Assembly (NCBI GenBank): GCA_052161885.1
Contig: CP197396.1
Span: forward strand, 2,790,001-2,854,000
Reading direction: 5' to 3'
DNA length: 64,000 bases
DNA from: QKTW01 sp052161885
GTDB taxonomy: Bacteria; Bacteroidota; Bacteroidia; Chitinophagales; Chitinophagaceae
Positions 19,294 through 27,812 of this stretch are shown piece after piece. The translations under genes and the position numbers were made by a program. The notes below the pieces were generated by a model. The model made no database searches and was not told the DNA's origin. It was given only the letters and a program-made list of their open reading frames with translations. Each line of letters begins with the position of its first letter. The first letter of the stretch is position 1.

Positions 19294-19319
19294 AATATAG
19301 TTTTATCTAAAACTATATT
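19294..19319. promoter_or_regulatory. 26-bp palindrome upstream of the giant T9SS gene
   Basis: Two 12-base arms, AATATAGTTTTA and its exact reverse complement, separated by TC. It lies 72-97 bases upstream of the minus-strand start at 19222, a plausible operator or 5'UTR hairpin. It differs in sequence from the palindrome before the other T9SS gene. Confidence 0.45.
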
Positions 19320-19628
19320 ACAGGACCAAAACCCGCCTTGAAAACGATTTATGTTTCAGCCGGTTCTTTTGGTGTTTATGTATTGCAGAAAATATGCGGG
19401 AAATATTGATGTAAGACTTTTTGGAGCGGTGATACCCATTGCTCCTGGCGATATGGTTTTCTTTTTTGTTTCATTTTGGTCTTGCGGGGTTACTTATGCA
19501 AATACTTATCTGGTATTTGCGGCTGCAAGTTGCATCAGGAAAAAGGCACTTTCAAATATTTTTATTGCAGATAAATTATTGCAGCTATCATCAGATGTTT
19601 CTATACAGGCAAAATAGTTATACGTAAA

Positions 19629-19659
19629 AAAGCCGCCCCGGTTCTTCCGGGGCGGCTTT
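19629..19659 (-). terminator. Terminator after clpC
   Basis: AAAGCCGCCCCGG, loop TTCTT, CCGGGGCGGCTTT: a 13-bp GC-rich stem with T6 on the minus-strand side, 23 bases past the clpC stop. Confidence 0.92.
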
Positions 19660-19681
19660 GTATTTTTTATTTATTCCTGTG

Positions 19682-22234
19682 TTATTCCGGAGAAGAAGAG
19701 CTTGCTTCTTTCTTTGCCGGAGAATGATCAATCGAGAAGATGATCTTATTATCCGTTTCGCTGTAATCGGCAATCACATTATCACCTTCCTGTATGCGAT
19801 GGTTCAGTATCTCTTCTGCCAAAGGATCTTCCAGGTATTTCTGGATGGCTCTGTGCAGCGGACGCGCACCGAACTGTGAATCATATCCTTTTTCAGCAAT
19901 GTACTTTTTCGCACCGTCGGTCAGTTCCAGCGTAAAGCCGAGTGTGTTCAAACGTTTCATCACATCTTTCATAATGATGTCGATGATCTTGTTGATGTGT
20001 CCCTGATCAAGTGAGTTGAAGATGACCACATCATCAATACGGTTCAGGAACTCCGGAGAGAAGGTACGCTTGAGTGCTTTTTCTATAACACCTCTGCTGG
20101 AGTCTTCTGCGCTTACCACTTTGGCAGATGTGGCAAAACCTACACCATCACCAAAGTCTTTCAGCTGACGAACACCGATATTGGAGGTCATAATGATCAG
20201 CGTGTTCTTGAAGTCTACCTTACGTCCCAGACCATCTGTAAGCTGGCCATCGTCCAGTACCTGCAGCAGGATATTAAAGATATCCGGGTGCGCTTTTTCG
20301 ATCTCATCGAGCAACACTACAGAGTATGGTTTGCGGCGCACTTTTTCTGTGAGCTGACCACCTTCTTCATAACCTACGTATCCCGGAGGCGCACCGATCA
20401 GGCGGCTGAGGGAGAATTTCTCCATGTATTCACTCATATCCACGCGGATCAGGGCATCTTCGCTGTCAAACATGTAGCGGGCAAGTGCTCTTGCCAACTC
20501 TGTTTTACCAACGCCCGTAGGACCGAGGAATATGAATGAGCCTATCGGCTTGCGTGGATCTTTAAGACCTACGCGGTTACGCTGAATGGCTTTTACCACT
20601 TTGGAGATTGCTTCGTCCTGGCCTACTACAGCACCTTGCAGGTCTTCACCCATACGGCGCAGTTTAGCACTTTCTGCTTCCACCATACGCATTACCGGTA
20701 TGCCGGTCATCATGCTCACTACTTCAGCAATATTCTCCTCATGGATGGGGTAACGTTTGTGCTTGGCTTCTTCTTCCCAGTCTGCTTTAGCTTTTTCCAG
20801 TTCTTCACCCAGACGTTTTTCTTTGTCGCGCAGTGCGGCAGCTTCTTCAAAACGCTGGCTTTTCACCACCTTATTTTTTTCCTGCTTGATATCTTCGATC
20901 TTCTTTTCCAGTTCCAGGATGTTTTCCGGTACGTTGATGTTCTTAAGGTGAACACGTGCGCCCACTTCATCCATTACATCTATCGCCTTGTCCGGCAGCA
21001 GACGGTCGGTCATATAACGGTCGCTCAGTTTTACGCATGCTTCGATGGCATCCTGGTCGTAGGTTACATTGTGGAAGTCTTCGTATTTGGAACGGATGTT
21101 ATTCAGGATAGTAATGGTTTCTTCCACACTTGGTGGTTCTACCAGTACTTTCTGGAAACGGCGGTCCAATGCTCCGTCTTTTTCAATGTACATACGGTAT
21201 TCATCCAGGGTGGATGCACCAATGCACTGGAGATCGCCCCGGGCGAGGGCCGGCTTAAAGATGTTGGAAGCATCGAGCGAGCCGCTGGCGCCACCGGCAC
21301 CAACAATGGTATGTATCTCGTCGATAAACAGGATCACATCACGGTTCTTTTCAAGCTCGTTCATGATCGCTTTCATACGTTCTTCAAACTGGCCGCGGTA
21401 TTTTGTACCGGCTACAAGCGCAGCAAGATCCAGGCTGATAACGCGTTTATCGAACAGTACGCGCGATACTTTACGCTGTACGATACGGAGTGCGAGGCCT
21501 TCTACAATAGCAGTTTTACCCACACCCGGTTCGCCGATGAGGATCGGGTTGTTCTTTTTACGACGGGAGAGAATCTGCGATACGCGCTCGATCTCTTCTT
21601 CGCGGCCCACTATGGGGTCGAGATTGCCCAATTCTGCGAGTTTGGTGATATCGCGTCCGAAGTTGTCGAGCACCGGCGTCTTGGATTTGGTATTACCAGC
21701 CGCACGGCGTTGCTGAAACTGACGACGTTCGTCATCTTCTTCAAATTCTTCGGAACCCGGGTCTCCGCCATAGTCCGGACCAGCAGACGGGCTGTGCCCC
21801 TGCAGAATGCTTAATTCGCTTTTAAAACGATCGTAGTCCACTTCATATTGATGCAATATCTGTGTGGCTACATTTTCTTTGTTTTTGAGGATCGACAGCA
21901 TCAGGTGCTCTGTTTCGACGGTAGGGCTTTTAAGTGCCTTGGCTTCGAGAACGGTAATGCGGATCACTTTTTCGGCCTGTCTTGTGAGCGGCAAACTGTT
22001 GATATTGGCTACCGGCTTGCTGTTTTTGTCTTTGATAGCCATTTCCAGTTCTTTGCGCAGGTCGTAAAGGTCCACTTGCATGCTTTGCAGCACACGTACA
22101 GCCAGGCCGTCGCCCTCACGTATGAGACCGAGCAGCAGATGCTCTGTGCCGATGAAATCATTGCCCAGTCTCAGCGCTTCTTCGCGGCTGTAGCCGATGA
22201 TCTCTTTAACCTTTGGTGAGAAATTAGAATCCAT
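19682..22234 (-). CDS. clpC: ClpC AAA+ unfoldase of the Clp protease
   Basis: ATP-driven unfoldase that feeds proteins to ClpP. From the ATG at 22234 (MDSNFSPKVKEIIGYSREEALRLGN) it has 850 residues. It shows two N-terminal Clp repeats (about 1-145), AAA domain 1 with Walker A GEPGVGKTA and Walker B VILFIDEIH, a UVR-type coiled coil (KSQRFEEAAALRDKEKRL, about 430-460), and AAA domain 2 with GPTGVGKTE, VVLLDEIEKAHPD and a C-terminal D2-small domain. The UVR segment identifies ClpC rather than ClpB or ClpA. A longer reading from 22321 lacks family support. No CIRCE element (HrcA operator) is visible upstream. clpP is not in the window. Confidence 0.96.
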   Translation of the reverse strand: MDSNFSPKVKEIIGYSREEALRLGNDFIGTEHLLLGLIREGDGLAVRVLQSMQVDLYDLRKELEMAIKDKNSKPVANINSLPLTRQAEKVIRITVLEAKALKSPTVETEHLMLSILKNKENVATQILHQYEVDYDRFKSELSILQGHSPSAGPDYGGDPGSEEFEEDDERRQFQQRRAAGNTKSKTPVLDNFGRDITKLAELGNLDPIVGREEEIERVSQILSRRKKNNPILIGEPGVGKTAIVEGLALRIVQRKVSRVLFDKRVISLDLAALVAGTKYRGQFEERMKAIMNELEKNRDVILFIDEIHTIVGAGGASGSLDASNIFKPALARGDLQCIGASTLDEYRMYIEKDGALDRRFQKVLVEPPSVEETITILNNIRSKYEDFHNVTYDQDAIEACVKLSDRYMTDRLLPDKAIDVMDEVGARVHLKNINVPENILELEKKIEDIKQEKNKVVKSQRFEEAAALRDKEKRLGEELEKAKADWEEEAKHKRYPIHEENIAEVVSMMTGIPVMRMVEAESAKLRRMGEDLQGAVVGQDEAISKVVKAIQRNRVGLKDPRKPIGSFIFLGPTGVGKTELARALARYMFDSEDALIRVDMSEYMEKFSLSRLIGAPPGYVGYEEGGQLTEKVRRKPYSVVLLDEIEKAHPDIFNILLQVLDDGQLTDGLGRKVDFKNTLIIMTSNIGVRQLKDFGDGVGFATSAKVVSAEDSSRGVIEKALKRTFSPEFLNRIDDVVIFNSLDQGHINKIIDIIMKDVMKRLNTLGFTLELTDGAKKYIAEKGYDSQFGARPLHRAIQKYLEDPLAEEILNHRIQEGDNVIADYSETDNKIIFSIDHSPAKKEASSSSPE

Positions 22235-22435
22235 GTATCCGGTTCCTTGTTTTAATAAAGTTAACGATAAGGAAAGTAGTGTAATATTGCGTTTGGCTAT
22301 ACTGATATTGCTTTTCAGCACTTTAACCTTTCTGCATTCCTGTATTAAATATACAAAAGAAAGTTTTGACAGGAAGTGTTAATTTTAAGACCAGTTTCAG
22401 CTTTTTTTACAATCATTTACGACTGCTTACCTTTT

Positions 22436-22810
22436 ATGGATTTCAAAATTGATACCAAAACGAATTATACTCATATAACGCCGGTTTACAGCCATCTGAA
22501 TGCTAATTTGGCAGAGGCTCTGAAAGCAGAATGTCTGAACCTTGCCGAAAACGGCGTAAAGAATTTTATTATTGACTTAGTGTCCTGTACAGATGCAGAT
22601 ATGGCATCCTTTACCGCTCTTGTGTCACTTCATGAAGATTGTTATGAAAACGGCCATTCCCTGGTTTTCATCAATATACAGGACCGGGTGATGCAGCAGG
22701 CCAAACAGGCGCAGGCGCATCTTACCTTAAATATCGCCCCAACACTTATTGAAGCCGTGGACATCATCAGTATGGAAGTACTGGAACGTGATTTGCTTAA
22801 CGAAGAATAG
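22436..22810 (+). CDS. STAS-domain protein (anti-sigma factor antagonist-like)
   Basis: A 124-residue single STAS domain, the fold of SpoIIAA-type anti-anti-sigma proteins. Visible: DFKIDTKTNYTHITPVYSHLNANLAEALKAEC, then FIIDLVSCTDADMASFTALVSLHEDCYENGHSLVFINIQ, which matches the strand, loop and helix around the phosphorylation site. The usual D-S-S-G motif is altered to D-A-D-M-A-S, so regulation by a serine kinase is uncertain. The ATG at 22436 gives the conserved start. The RNase Z gene begins one base after its stop, a tight pairing often seen in Bacteroidota. Confidence 0.8.
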   Translation: MDFKIDTKTNYTHITPVYSHLNANLAEALKAECLNLAENGVKNFIIDLVSCTDADMASFTALVSLHEDCYENGHSLVFINIQDRVMQQAKQAQAHLTLNIAPTLIEAVDIISMEVLERDLLNEE

Positions 22811-22811
22811 A

Positions 22812-23714
22812 ATGAAAGTAACCATACTGGGAAATAACTCTGCCCTGCCCGCATTCGGCCGGCACCCTACGGCTCAGATCGTATCTGTGAGCGGTGGGCT
22901 TATTATGCTGGATTGTGGTGAGGGTACGCAGATACAAATGCAGCGTTATGGCTTTCGCTGGCGCAAACTTGAGAATATCTTTATCAGCCATATGCATGGT
23001 GATCACTATTTCGGGCTGCCCGGACTGATCAACAGTATGAGCCTGCTGGGCCGCACTGCCCCGCTGCATGTTTTCGGGCCGGCACCGTTGCAACCAATTA
23101 TACAGGCCATTCTTGATGTAGCTGAGACACAGCTGTCATTTCCATACTTTTTTTATCCGTTGCCGGAAGGGGCTGCCGTGCTTACTGAAAATGAGTTTTT
23201 TAAGGTAAGCTGCTTTCCCGTAGAGCACCGCATACCCTGTCATGGATTCCTGGTTGAGCGCAAAACGCGGGGCCGTAAGATAAACCCCGAGTTGTGCCGG
23301 CAATATGAGATACCAGCCTACTTCTATGACCGGTTGAAAGATGGGGAAGATTATATACAAAAGGACGGATCGGTGGTGAAAAATGAATGGGTTACAGAAG
23401 AAGGTCCCAGCCCGCGCAAATACGCCTATTGCGCAGATACTCGTTATACAGAGTCTTTCCTTCCCTATATAATGGATGCAGACACCATCTATCATGAATG
23501 TACCTATACACATGATGCGGTAGAGAAGGCCGAAGCGCGTTATCACAGCACAGCAAGGCAGGCAGCCGAACTAGCATCAAAAACCAACGCCAAACAACTT
23601 TTACTGGGCCATTTTTCTTCAAAATATAAGGAGCTCGACCAGTTTCATACCGAGGCAAGCGAGCTGTTTCCGAATGTATTTGTAACCCAGGAAGGTGCTG
23701 CCTACGAAATCTGA
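22812..23714 (+). CDS. rnz: Ribonuclease Z (tRNA 3'-endonuclease)
   Basis: Zinc-dependent metallo-beta-lactamase-fold nuclease that matures tRNA 3' ends. The 300 residues fit the short RNase Z form. The zinc motif HMHGDHYFGLPGL is at about residue 62, with later ligands in YCADTRYTESF and GHFSSKYKELD. An exosite loop (RKTRGRKINPEL) sits in the middle. The ATG at 22812 (MKVTILGNNSALPAFGRHPTAQ) gives the conserved N-terminus. It is probably translated from one transcript with the STAS gene. Confidence 0.95.
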   Translation: MKVTILGNNSALPAFGRHPTAQIVSVSGGLIMLDCGEGTQIQMQRYGFRWRKLENIFISHMHGDHYFGLPGLINSMSLLGRTAPLHVFGPAPLQPIIQAILDVAETQLSFPYFFYPLPEGAAVLTENEFFKVSCFPVEHRIPCHGFLVERKTRGRKINPELCRQYEIPAYFYDRLKDGEDYIQKDGSVVKNEWVTEEGPSPRKYAYCADTRYTESFLPYIMDADTIYHECTYTHDAVEKAEARYHSTARQAAELASKTNAKQLLLGHFSSKYKELDQFHTEASELFPNVFVTQEGAAYEI

Positions 23715-23735
23715 TTTTCAACATTTTTTATACGT

Positions 23736-23770
23736 AAAAAGCCGTCACGGATATACCGGACGGCTTTTTT
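23736..23770 (+). terminator. Bidirectional terminator after rnz
   Basis: AAAAAGCCGTC and GACGGCTTTTT form an 11-bp stem with an inner CGG/CCG pairing. T runs occur on both strands, suiting rnz and the convergent gene ending at 23790. Confidence 0.9.
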
Positions 23771-23789
23771 AATATTGTATATTTTACTA

Positions 23790-24500
23790 TTAAAGTCCTG
23801 ACAAACAGATACCAATAGAATATGGTACTACATCGGGGCCCTGCCCTTCTTTAAACAAAGATTTCAGGTTGTAATTGCCTACAATAGAGAAATTACCCCA
23901 GCCGATGCGGGCTGTTCCGGCAAAGTTCCAGGTTTCGAGATACCTCTTGCTGACTACTTTGTCCGCCGTTTTTGTACCATTTACTTTGTAAACGCCTTTG
24001 GTGTATGCACTAAGCAGTGTTCCCACCTTAAGGCCGATTGCAGCTTTAAAACCACGGTTGCGGTTCTCTTTATTTCCGAAATAGCGTAACTCAAACGGAG
24101 CTTCAAGGTAAGTTGTTGATACCTTATACTTACTGTAATCCTTAGTCTCGCCTATAAATGTAACCTGATTACCTTTTGTGCCGGTGTCTGTTACTACAAT
24201 CTGCTGATTGTCCAGGTATACGCTGTTAAAGCTGAGGCCGATACCTGCAGCAAAGCTGAAGCTGGATTTATTGATAGGAAAATCATATCCGATATATGCG
24301 CTGAACCCGCGGCCGATACCTTTAGTTTTAACACTGTCAGGTTTATTTGCCCAGCCATTGTAAGTAAGCTGCAGCATAACAAGATCACGGGAAGGTTTTT
24401 TTACTTCAGCCTTCGAATCAGGTGAGTTGTCAGTATCCTGCGCCAGTACCACAGCAGACTGCACCAGCAAAAGTGCCGCTAAGGCAAAGAATTTCTTCAT
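23790..24500 (-). CDS. PorT-family outer-membrane barrel protein
   Basis: A 236-residue exported protein with a signal peptide (MKKFFALAALLLVQSAVVLAQ). Strands with alternating aromatics follow (RGFSAYIGYDFPINKSSFSFAAGIGLSFNSVYL, YLEAPFELRYFG, AAIGLKVGTLLSAY, ISIVGNYNLKSLF), ending YSIGICLSGL. This matches the small outer-membrane beta-barrel (PorT-like) group common in Bacteroidota. The specific role is unknown. Confidence 0.75.
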   Translation of the reverse strand: MKKFFALAALLLVQSAVVLAQDTDNSPDSKAEVKKPSRDLVMLQLTYNGWANKPDSVKTKGIGRGFSAYIGYDFPINKSSFSFAAGIGLSFNSVYLDNQQIVVTDTGTKGNQVTFIGETKDYSKYKVSTTYLEAPFELRYFGNKENRNRGFKAAIGLKVGTLLSAYTKGVYKVNGTKTADKVVSKRYLETWNFAGTARIGWGNFSIVGNYNLKSLFKEGQGPDVVPYSIGICLSGL

Positions 24501-24517
24501 AAAGAAAAATTAGAGCG

Positions 24518-24525
24518 CAAATATA
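24518..24525 (-). promoter_or_regulatory. -7 element upstream of the barrel gene
   Basis: On the minus strand TATATTTG fits TAnnTTTG and lies 17 bases before the ATG at 24500. No convincing -33 TTTG is seen. Confidence 0.4.
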
Positions 24526-24632
24526 ATAGCGTCCTGATGGAAAAATTGTTAAAATGTTTGTCCACCTGCCTGAATATGAAAAAAATAAACGAGCCGGAAA
24601 ACGCACATTGTGTTATTTTATAATATTATTTT

Positions 24633-25874
24633 TTATCTCTTTTTCTTCTTTTTAGCCGGCTTTGCAAGTTCTTCCTTTTCAGCCTCCTTCAGCAGTTTAC
24701 GCCAGTCCTGGCTATCATCTGTAGAGAAATCAAGCATCTGCTTATATTCTCCACGCGATATTTCAAGCACATTAACTTTCTTATCCATATATTCTTCAAT
24801 CTCCTGCAGGTAGCCTTTTTCTTCTTCGCTGCAGAATGATACCGCGGTTCCTTTATGCACTCCGCGGCCGGTACGGCCTACACGGTGCACATAATTTTCC
24901 GGCACATCGGGCAGATCATAATTGACTACAAAATCCACATTCGGAATATCAATGCCGCGGGCACTTACATCGGTAGCAATCAGCATGCTTACGTTCCCGG
25001 CTTTAAAGGTTTTCATTACCTCCAGGCGATCATCCTGTTCCTTCCCGCCATGCATCGTCATACTTTCTATACCTACACGCTTCATGGCACTGTGCACACG
25101 TTCTGCGCGCACCTGGGTGCGTACAAACACAAGTATTTTACTGCCTTCATTTTCCTTAACGATACGCTCCAGGAAGTGGCGCTTGTCATCCATATCAATA
25201 AATGCAACGGAGTGCGATACATTTTTTGAAACCGGGTCTTTGGGCGAAACGTGTATGCGAATGGCGTTATTAACCACCGAATAGGCCAGGTCTTTAATCT
25301 CCTTATCTATAGTAGCCGAGAAAAATAAAGTCTGATGTTTCCGGGGTATCAGCTTTATCACATGTTGTATATCTCTGATAAAACCAAGGTCCAGCATATG
25401 ATCCGCTTCATCCAGTACCAATATCTCTACCCGGCTCAAATCTATATGCCCCTGGCTTACCAGGTCAAACATACGGCCGGGTGTGGCGATAAGCACATCT
25501 ACCCCATCGCTGAACTGCTCTATCTGCGGATCCTGTTCCACACCGCCATGCAGGCAGAATATTTCAAGATTAGTATGTTTTCCCAGCGATTTAAAGACAT
25601 CAGATATCTGCACTGCCAGCTCCCGGGTGGGCACCATTACCAGGCAACGTATCTGGTACTCCATGTTGGGACGCGTGCGTTGCTGCAGCAAATGCAGTAT
25701 GGGAATGGCAAATGCAGCGGTTTTACCGGTACCGGTAGGCGCAATGGCCAGTACATCTTCTCCTTTCAGTATGGCGGGAATAGATCTGTATTGTATATCC
25801 GTAGGCCGTCTGAATCCAGATTCTTCAAGGCTTTTCTTTATTTCCGGTGCAATGGCATAATCCTCAAACTTCAT
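24633..25874 (-). CDS. DEAD-box RNA helicase (RhlE-like)
   Basis: A 413-residue ATP-dependent RNA helicase. Motifs in order: Q motif (GFRRPTDIQYRSIPAIL), Walker A APTGTGKTAAFAIP, PTRELA, ATPGR, DEAD in VLDEADHMLD, SAT in FFSATID, and in domain 2 LIATDVSARGIDIPNVDFVVNYD and YVHRVGRTGR. A short basic tail (AKPAKKKKKR) ends it. It probably acts in ribosome assembly or RNA decay; the substrate cannot be read. A -7 element lies 24 bases upstream. Confidence 0.92.
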   Translation of the reverse strand: MKFEDYAIAPEIKKSLEESGFRRPTDIQYRSIPAILKGEDVLAIAPTGTGKTAAFAIPILHLLQQRTRPNMEYQIRCLVMVPTRELAVQISDVFKSLGKHTNLEIFCLHGGVEQDPQIEQFSDGVDVLIATPGRMFDLVSQGHIDLSRVEILVLDEADHMLDLGFIRDIQHVIKLIPRKHQTLFFSATIDKEIKDLAYSVVNNAIRIHVSPKDPVSKNVSHSVAFIDMDDKRHFLERIVKENEGSKILVFVRTQVRAERVHSAMKRVGIESMTMHGGKEQDDRLEVMKTFKAGNVSMLIATDVSARGIDIPNVDFVVNYDLPDVPENYVHRVGRTGRGVHKGTAVSFCSEEEKGYLQEIEEYMDKKVNVLEISRGEYKQMLDFSTDDSQDWRKLLKEAEKEELAKPAKKKKKR

Positions 25875-25897
25875 ACAGTCGCTGTTATATTAATGCA

Positions 25898-25905
25898 CAA
25901 AGGTA
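25898..25905 (-). promoter_or_regulatory. -7 element of the helicase promoter
   Basis: TACCTTTG on the minus strand, a full match to TAnnTTTG, 24 bases upstream of the ATG at 25874. The upstream side is A/T-rich with TTTT but no clean TTTG. Confidence 0.5.
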
Positions 25906-25920
25906 ATGTTAATGTGAAAA

Positions 25921-26040
25921 TTAGCTGATTAGCTAATGTGGGTAATGTGCATGATGGTTTAATATGCCTGATATGCTAACGCAGGATTAGTGAATGTAAA
26001 AATCAGCTGATGTGATTATGCTGATGGTAATGTCCTTAAA
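25921..26040. repeat. Intergenic AGCTGATTAGCT-type repeats
   Basis: 25921-25940 reads TTAGCTGATTAGCTAATGTG and is followed by degenerate versions (AATCAGCTGATGTG near 26001). The 20-mer recurs with one change at 34647-34666. Units are partly palindromic (AGCTGAT/ATCAGCT). No coding content. Confidence 0.6.
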
Positions 26041-26135
26041 TGTCTGCTATAATAGCCGCCCGATACTTGATACCCGATACCTGATACTATTCTCATATCT
26101 CCATACTCACACCTCACATCCTGTATTCACTACAC

Positions 26136-27158
26136 TTATTTACTTCCGTCCATCCATTCACGTAATTGTTGTGAAATTTCCTCTGCTTCAATCAGGAATC
26201 CGTCATGACCGTAAGGAGAGTCTATTTCTACATAGGTACAATCCGGCATGTGCTGCGCCATAAACCGCTGCTCTTCCACCGGGCAAAGCATGTCGCTGCT
26301 GATGCCGATAAGCAGGGTGGGATGATTCAGTTTATGAAGCGCAGTTTCCAGGTCCGGGGAAAATTTGCGGGCAATGTTATGTGAGTCCATCGCCTTGGTA
26401 AGATACCAGTAGCTGAATGCATTAAAACGGGCGGCCAGTTTGTCGCCCTGGTATTTGATGTAGGAAGCGGCTTTGTAGTCGTCCAGCTTATTTTTATCTG
26501 AGTCTGTCTGCAGGGCTACCATCTGCCGGTAATTACGGTAGGCAAGCATCCCGATGCCGCGCGCGGCTTTTAGGCCTTTACTGCCAGCTTCAGGTGTATT
26601 CTGCGGCCATGTTCCATCTGCCTCAATAGCCAGGCGCTGCGTAGCATGTATCGCTATACCCCAGGCACTTTCAGCGGGCGATGTAGCGAGCATAAACAGC
26701 TTTCCTATTACTTCGGGTTCCTTCAATGCCCACTCCTGCACCTGGTAACCGCCCATACTGCCACCGACAAGCAGTTTTATATGTTCTATCTGCAGGTGCT
26801 TCCGGAGTATAATATGTGCCCGGATCATATCGCGGATGGTGATCTGCGGAAAGGTATGATAATAGGGTTGCCGCGCTATCGGGTTATTGCTGAGCGGGCC
26901 GGTAGTGCCGTAGCAGCTTCCCAGGATATTGGCGCAGACAATAAAATGTTCCTCCGGGTTAATGACACAACCCTCGCCCACTATGCCCGGCCACCAGTGC
27001 ATTACATCAGCATTGGCCGTAAGCGCATGGCATATCCATATCACATTATCTTTTGCTTCATTCAATTTTCCGTAAGTGCAATAGGCAATTGTAATGGCAG
27101 GCAGCATGGCGCCGTTTTCCAGTTTAAAAGGTTCGTTCGAAACAAATTGCTGCATCAT
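26136..27158 (-). CDS. metX: Homoserine O-acetyltransferase
   Basis: Transfers an acetyl group from acetyl-CoA to homoserine, the first committed step of methionine synthesis. About 340 residues of alpha/beta-hydrolase fold. The nucleophile Ser is in GGSMGGYQVQEW, the catalytic Asp in ISSDMLCPVEEQ and the His in YGHDGFLIE. NVIWICHALTANADV and the ANILGSCYGTTGP segment are family hallmarks. Reading from a TTG at 27185 would add nine residues; the ATG at 27158 is preferred. It diverges from the OsmC gene and lies 0.65 kb from a sulfhydrylase-like gene (27813) that would use its product. Acetyl versus succinyl specificity is inferred from the family. Confidence 0.93.
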   Translation of the reverse strand: MMQQFVSNEPFKLENGAMLPAITIAYCTYGKLNEAKDNVIWICHALTANADVMHWWPGIVGEGCVINPEEHFIVCANILGSCYGTTGPLSNNPIARQPYYHTFPQITIRDMIRAHIILRKHLQIEHIKLLVGGSMGGYQVQEWALKEPEVIGKLFMLATSPAESAWGIAIHATQRLAIEADGTWPQNTPEAGSKGLKAARGIGMLAYRNYRQMVALQTDSDKNKLDDYKAASYIKYQGDKLAARFNAFSYWYLTKAMDSHNIARKFSPDLETALHKLNHPTLLIGISSDMLCPVEEQRFMAQHMPDCTYVEIDSPYGHDGFLIEAEEISQQLREWMDGSK

Positions 27159-27229
27159 ACGGATATCGGATATTGTGCGCTGCAAATTACGTGCATGTTC
27201 CGTTACATTTGCATAAAGGGTTTTAAAAA

Positions 27230-27655
27230 ATGGTTACAATAACAATAGACCGCATACAGGCCGATTACGGCTTTGACGCAACGGATGCCGCAGGACACAT
27301 AGTGAGAATGGACACAAGTGATGAAGATGGCGGCCAGGGCTATGGTGCACGCCCTATGCAAACGTTGCTCATGGGGCTTGGCGGCTGCAGCGGTATTGAT
27401 GTGGTCTCTATTCTTAAAAAGAAAAAAGTGAATTTCGACAGGTTCCGGATGGTAGTGCAGGGTGAGCGGGAACAGGGAAAAGTGCCGGCATTATGGGAAA
27501 AAGTGCATGTTGATTTTTACCTGGATGGCGATGTGGATGAAGAAAAGGCAAAACATGCGATCACGCTGTCTATAGATAAATACTGCTCTGTTGCCGAAAC
27601 ATTACGCAGAGCAGGCGCAACGATTACGTGGAGCCTGGCGGTGAACGGGCAATAA
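27230..27655 (+). CDS. OsmC/Ohr-family protein
   Basis: A 141-residue protein of the OsmC fold, typically a thiol-dependent hydroperoxide reductase. The two redox cysteines are visible in LGGCSGIDVV (about residue 53) and DKYCSVAETL (about residue 122). The region between them (VQGEREQGKVPALWEKVHVDFYLDGD) matches YhfA-like OsmC members. It diverges from metX with about 70 bases between starts, and a dispersed repeat overlaps its stop codon. Confidence 0.88.
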   Translation: MVTITIDRIQADYGFDATDAAGHIVRMDTSDEDGGQGYGARPMQTLLMGLGGCSGIDVVSILKKKKVNFDRFRMVVQGEREQGKVPALWEKVHVDFYLDGDVDEEKAKHAITLSIDKYCSVAETLRRAGATITWSLAVNGQ

Positions 27656-27668
27656 TGAATGGTGAATA
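27651..27668 (+). repeat. Copy of the 18-base dispersed repeat
   Basis: AATAATGAATGGTGAATA occurs here, overlapping the OsmC stop, and again identically at 50758-50775 beside the four-helix-bundle gene. It is followed here by palindromic AATCAGCTGATT-type sequence (27671-27699), like the repeats at 25921 and 34647. Confidence 0.65.
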
Positions 27669-27740
27669 AATAATCAGCTGATTTGCTGGTCAGCTGATTG
27701 AATGAACACATCCCTCAGACTTAGCTTAACAATGTGCCGG

Positions 27741-27769
27741 TGATGAATGGTGCCAACGCCACTGCTGCC
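27741..27769. repeat. 29-base block shared with 41289-41317
   Basis: 25 of 29 positions match the block at 41289-41317. Core: GGTGCCAACGCCACTGC. It lies 44 bases before the metZ-like start. On the minus strand both copies fall in a hydrophobic reading frame (AVALAPFI here, AVVAMAPFI there) that lacks a start codon here. Confidence 0.55.
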
Positions 27770-27812
27770 TTAAAGTAATTCCTCAGCCAGGACAACAAAA
27801 AACAGAAAGAAA

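Larger units (their letters stand above)
19223..19681. other. Gene-free stretch with operator-like palindrome
   Basis: 459 bases between the giant T9SS gene start and the clpC stop. It holds a 26-base palindrome at 19294-19319 and the clpC terminator at 19629-19659. A hydrophobic open frame at 19351-19617 has no recognisable family and no supporting signals, so it is not called. Confidence 0.6.

Noticed and set aside
19351..19617. 88-residue hydrophobic open frame on the plus strand in a gene-free stretch
   Set aside because: No family resemblance, no promoter or ribosome-binding signal, and A/T-rich DNA makes such frames common.
20636..21814. Long plus-strand open frame inside clpC
   Set aside because: Composition is Phe/His-rich as expected for the antisense of clpC; no family features.
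27731..27812. Possible cobalamin riboswitch before the metZ-like gene (GCCACTG and AGCCAGGA-like pieces)
   Set aside because: The pieces are out of the usual order and spacing, the B12 box is incomplete, and the related block at 41289 lacks them. Covariance-model search would be decisive.
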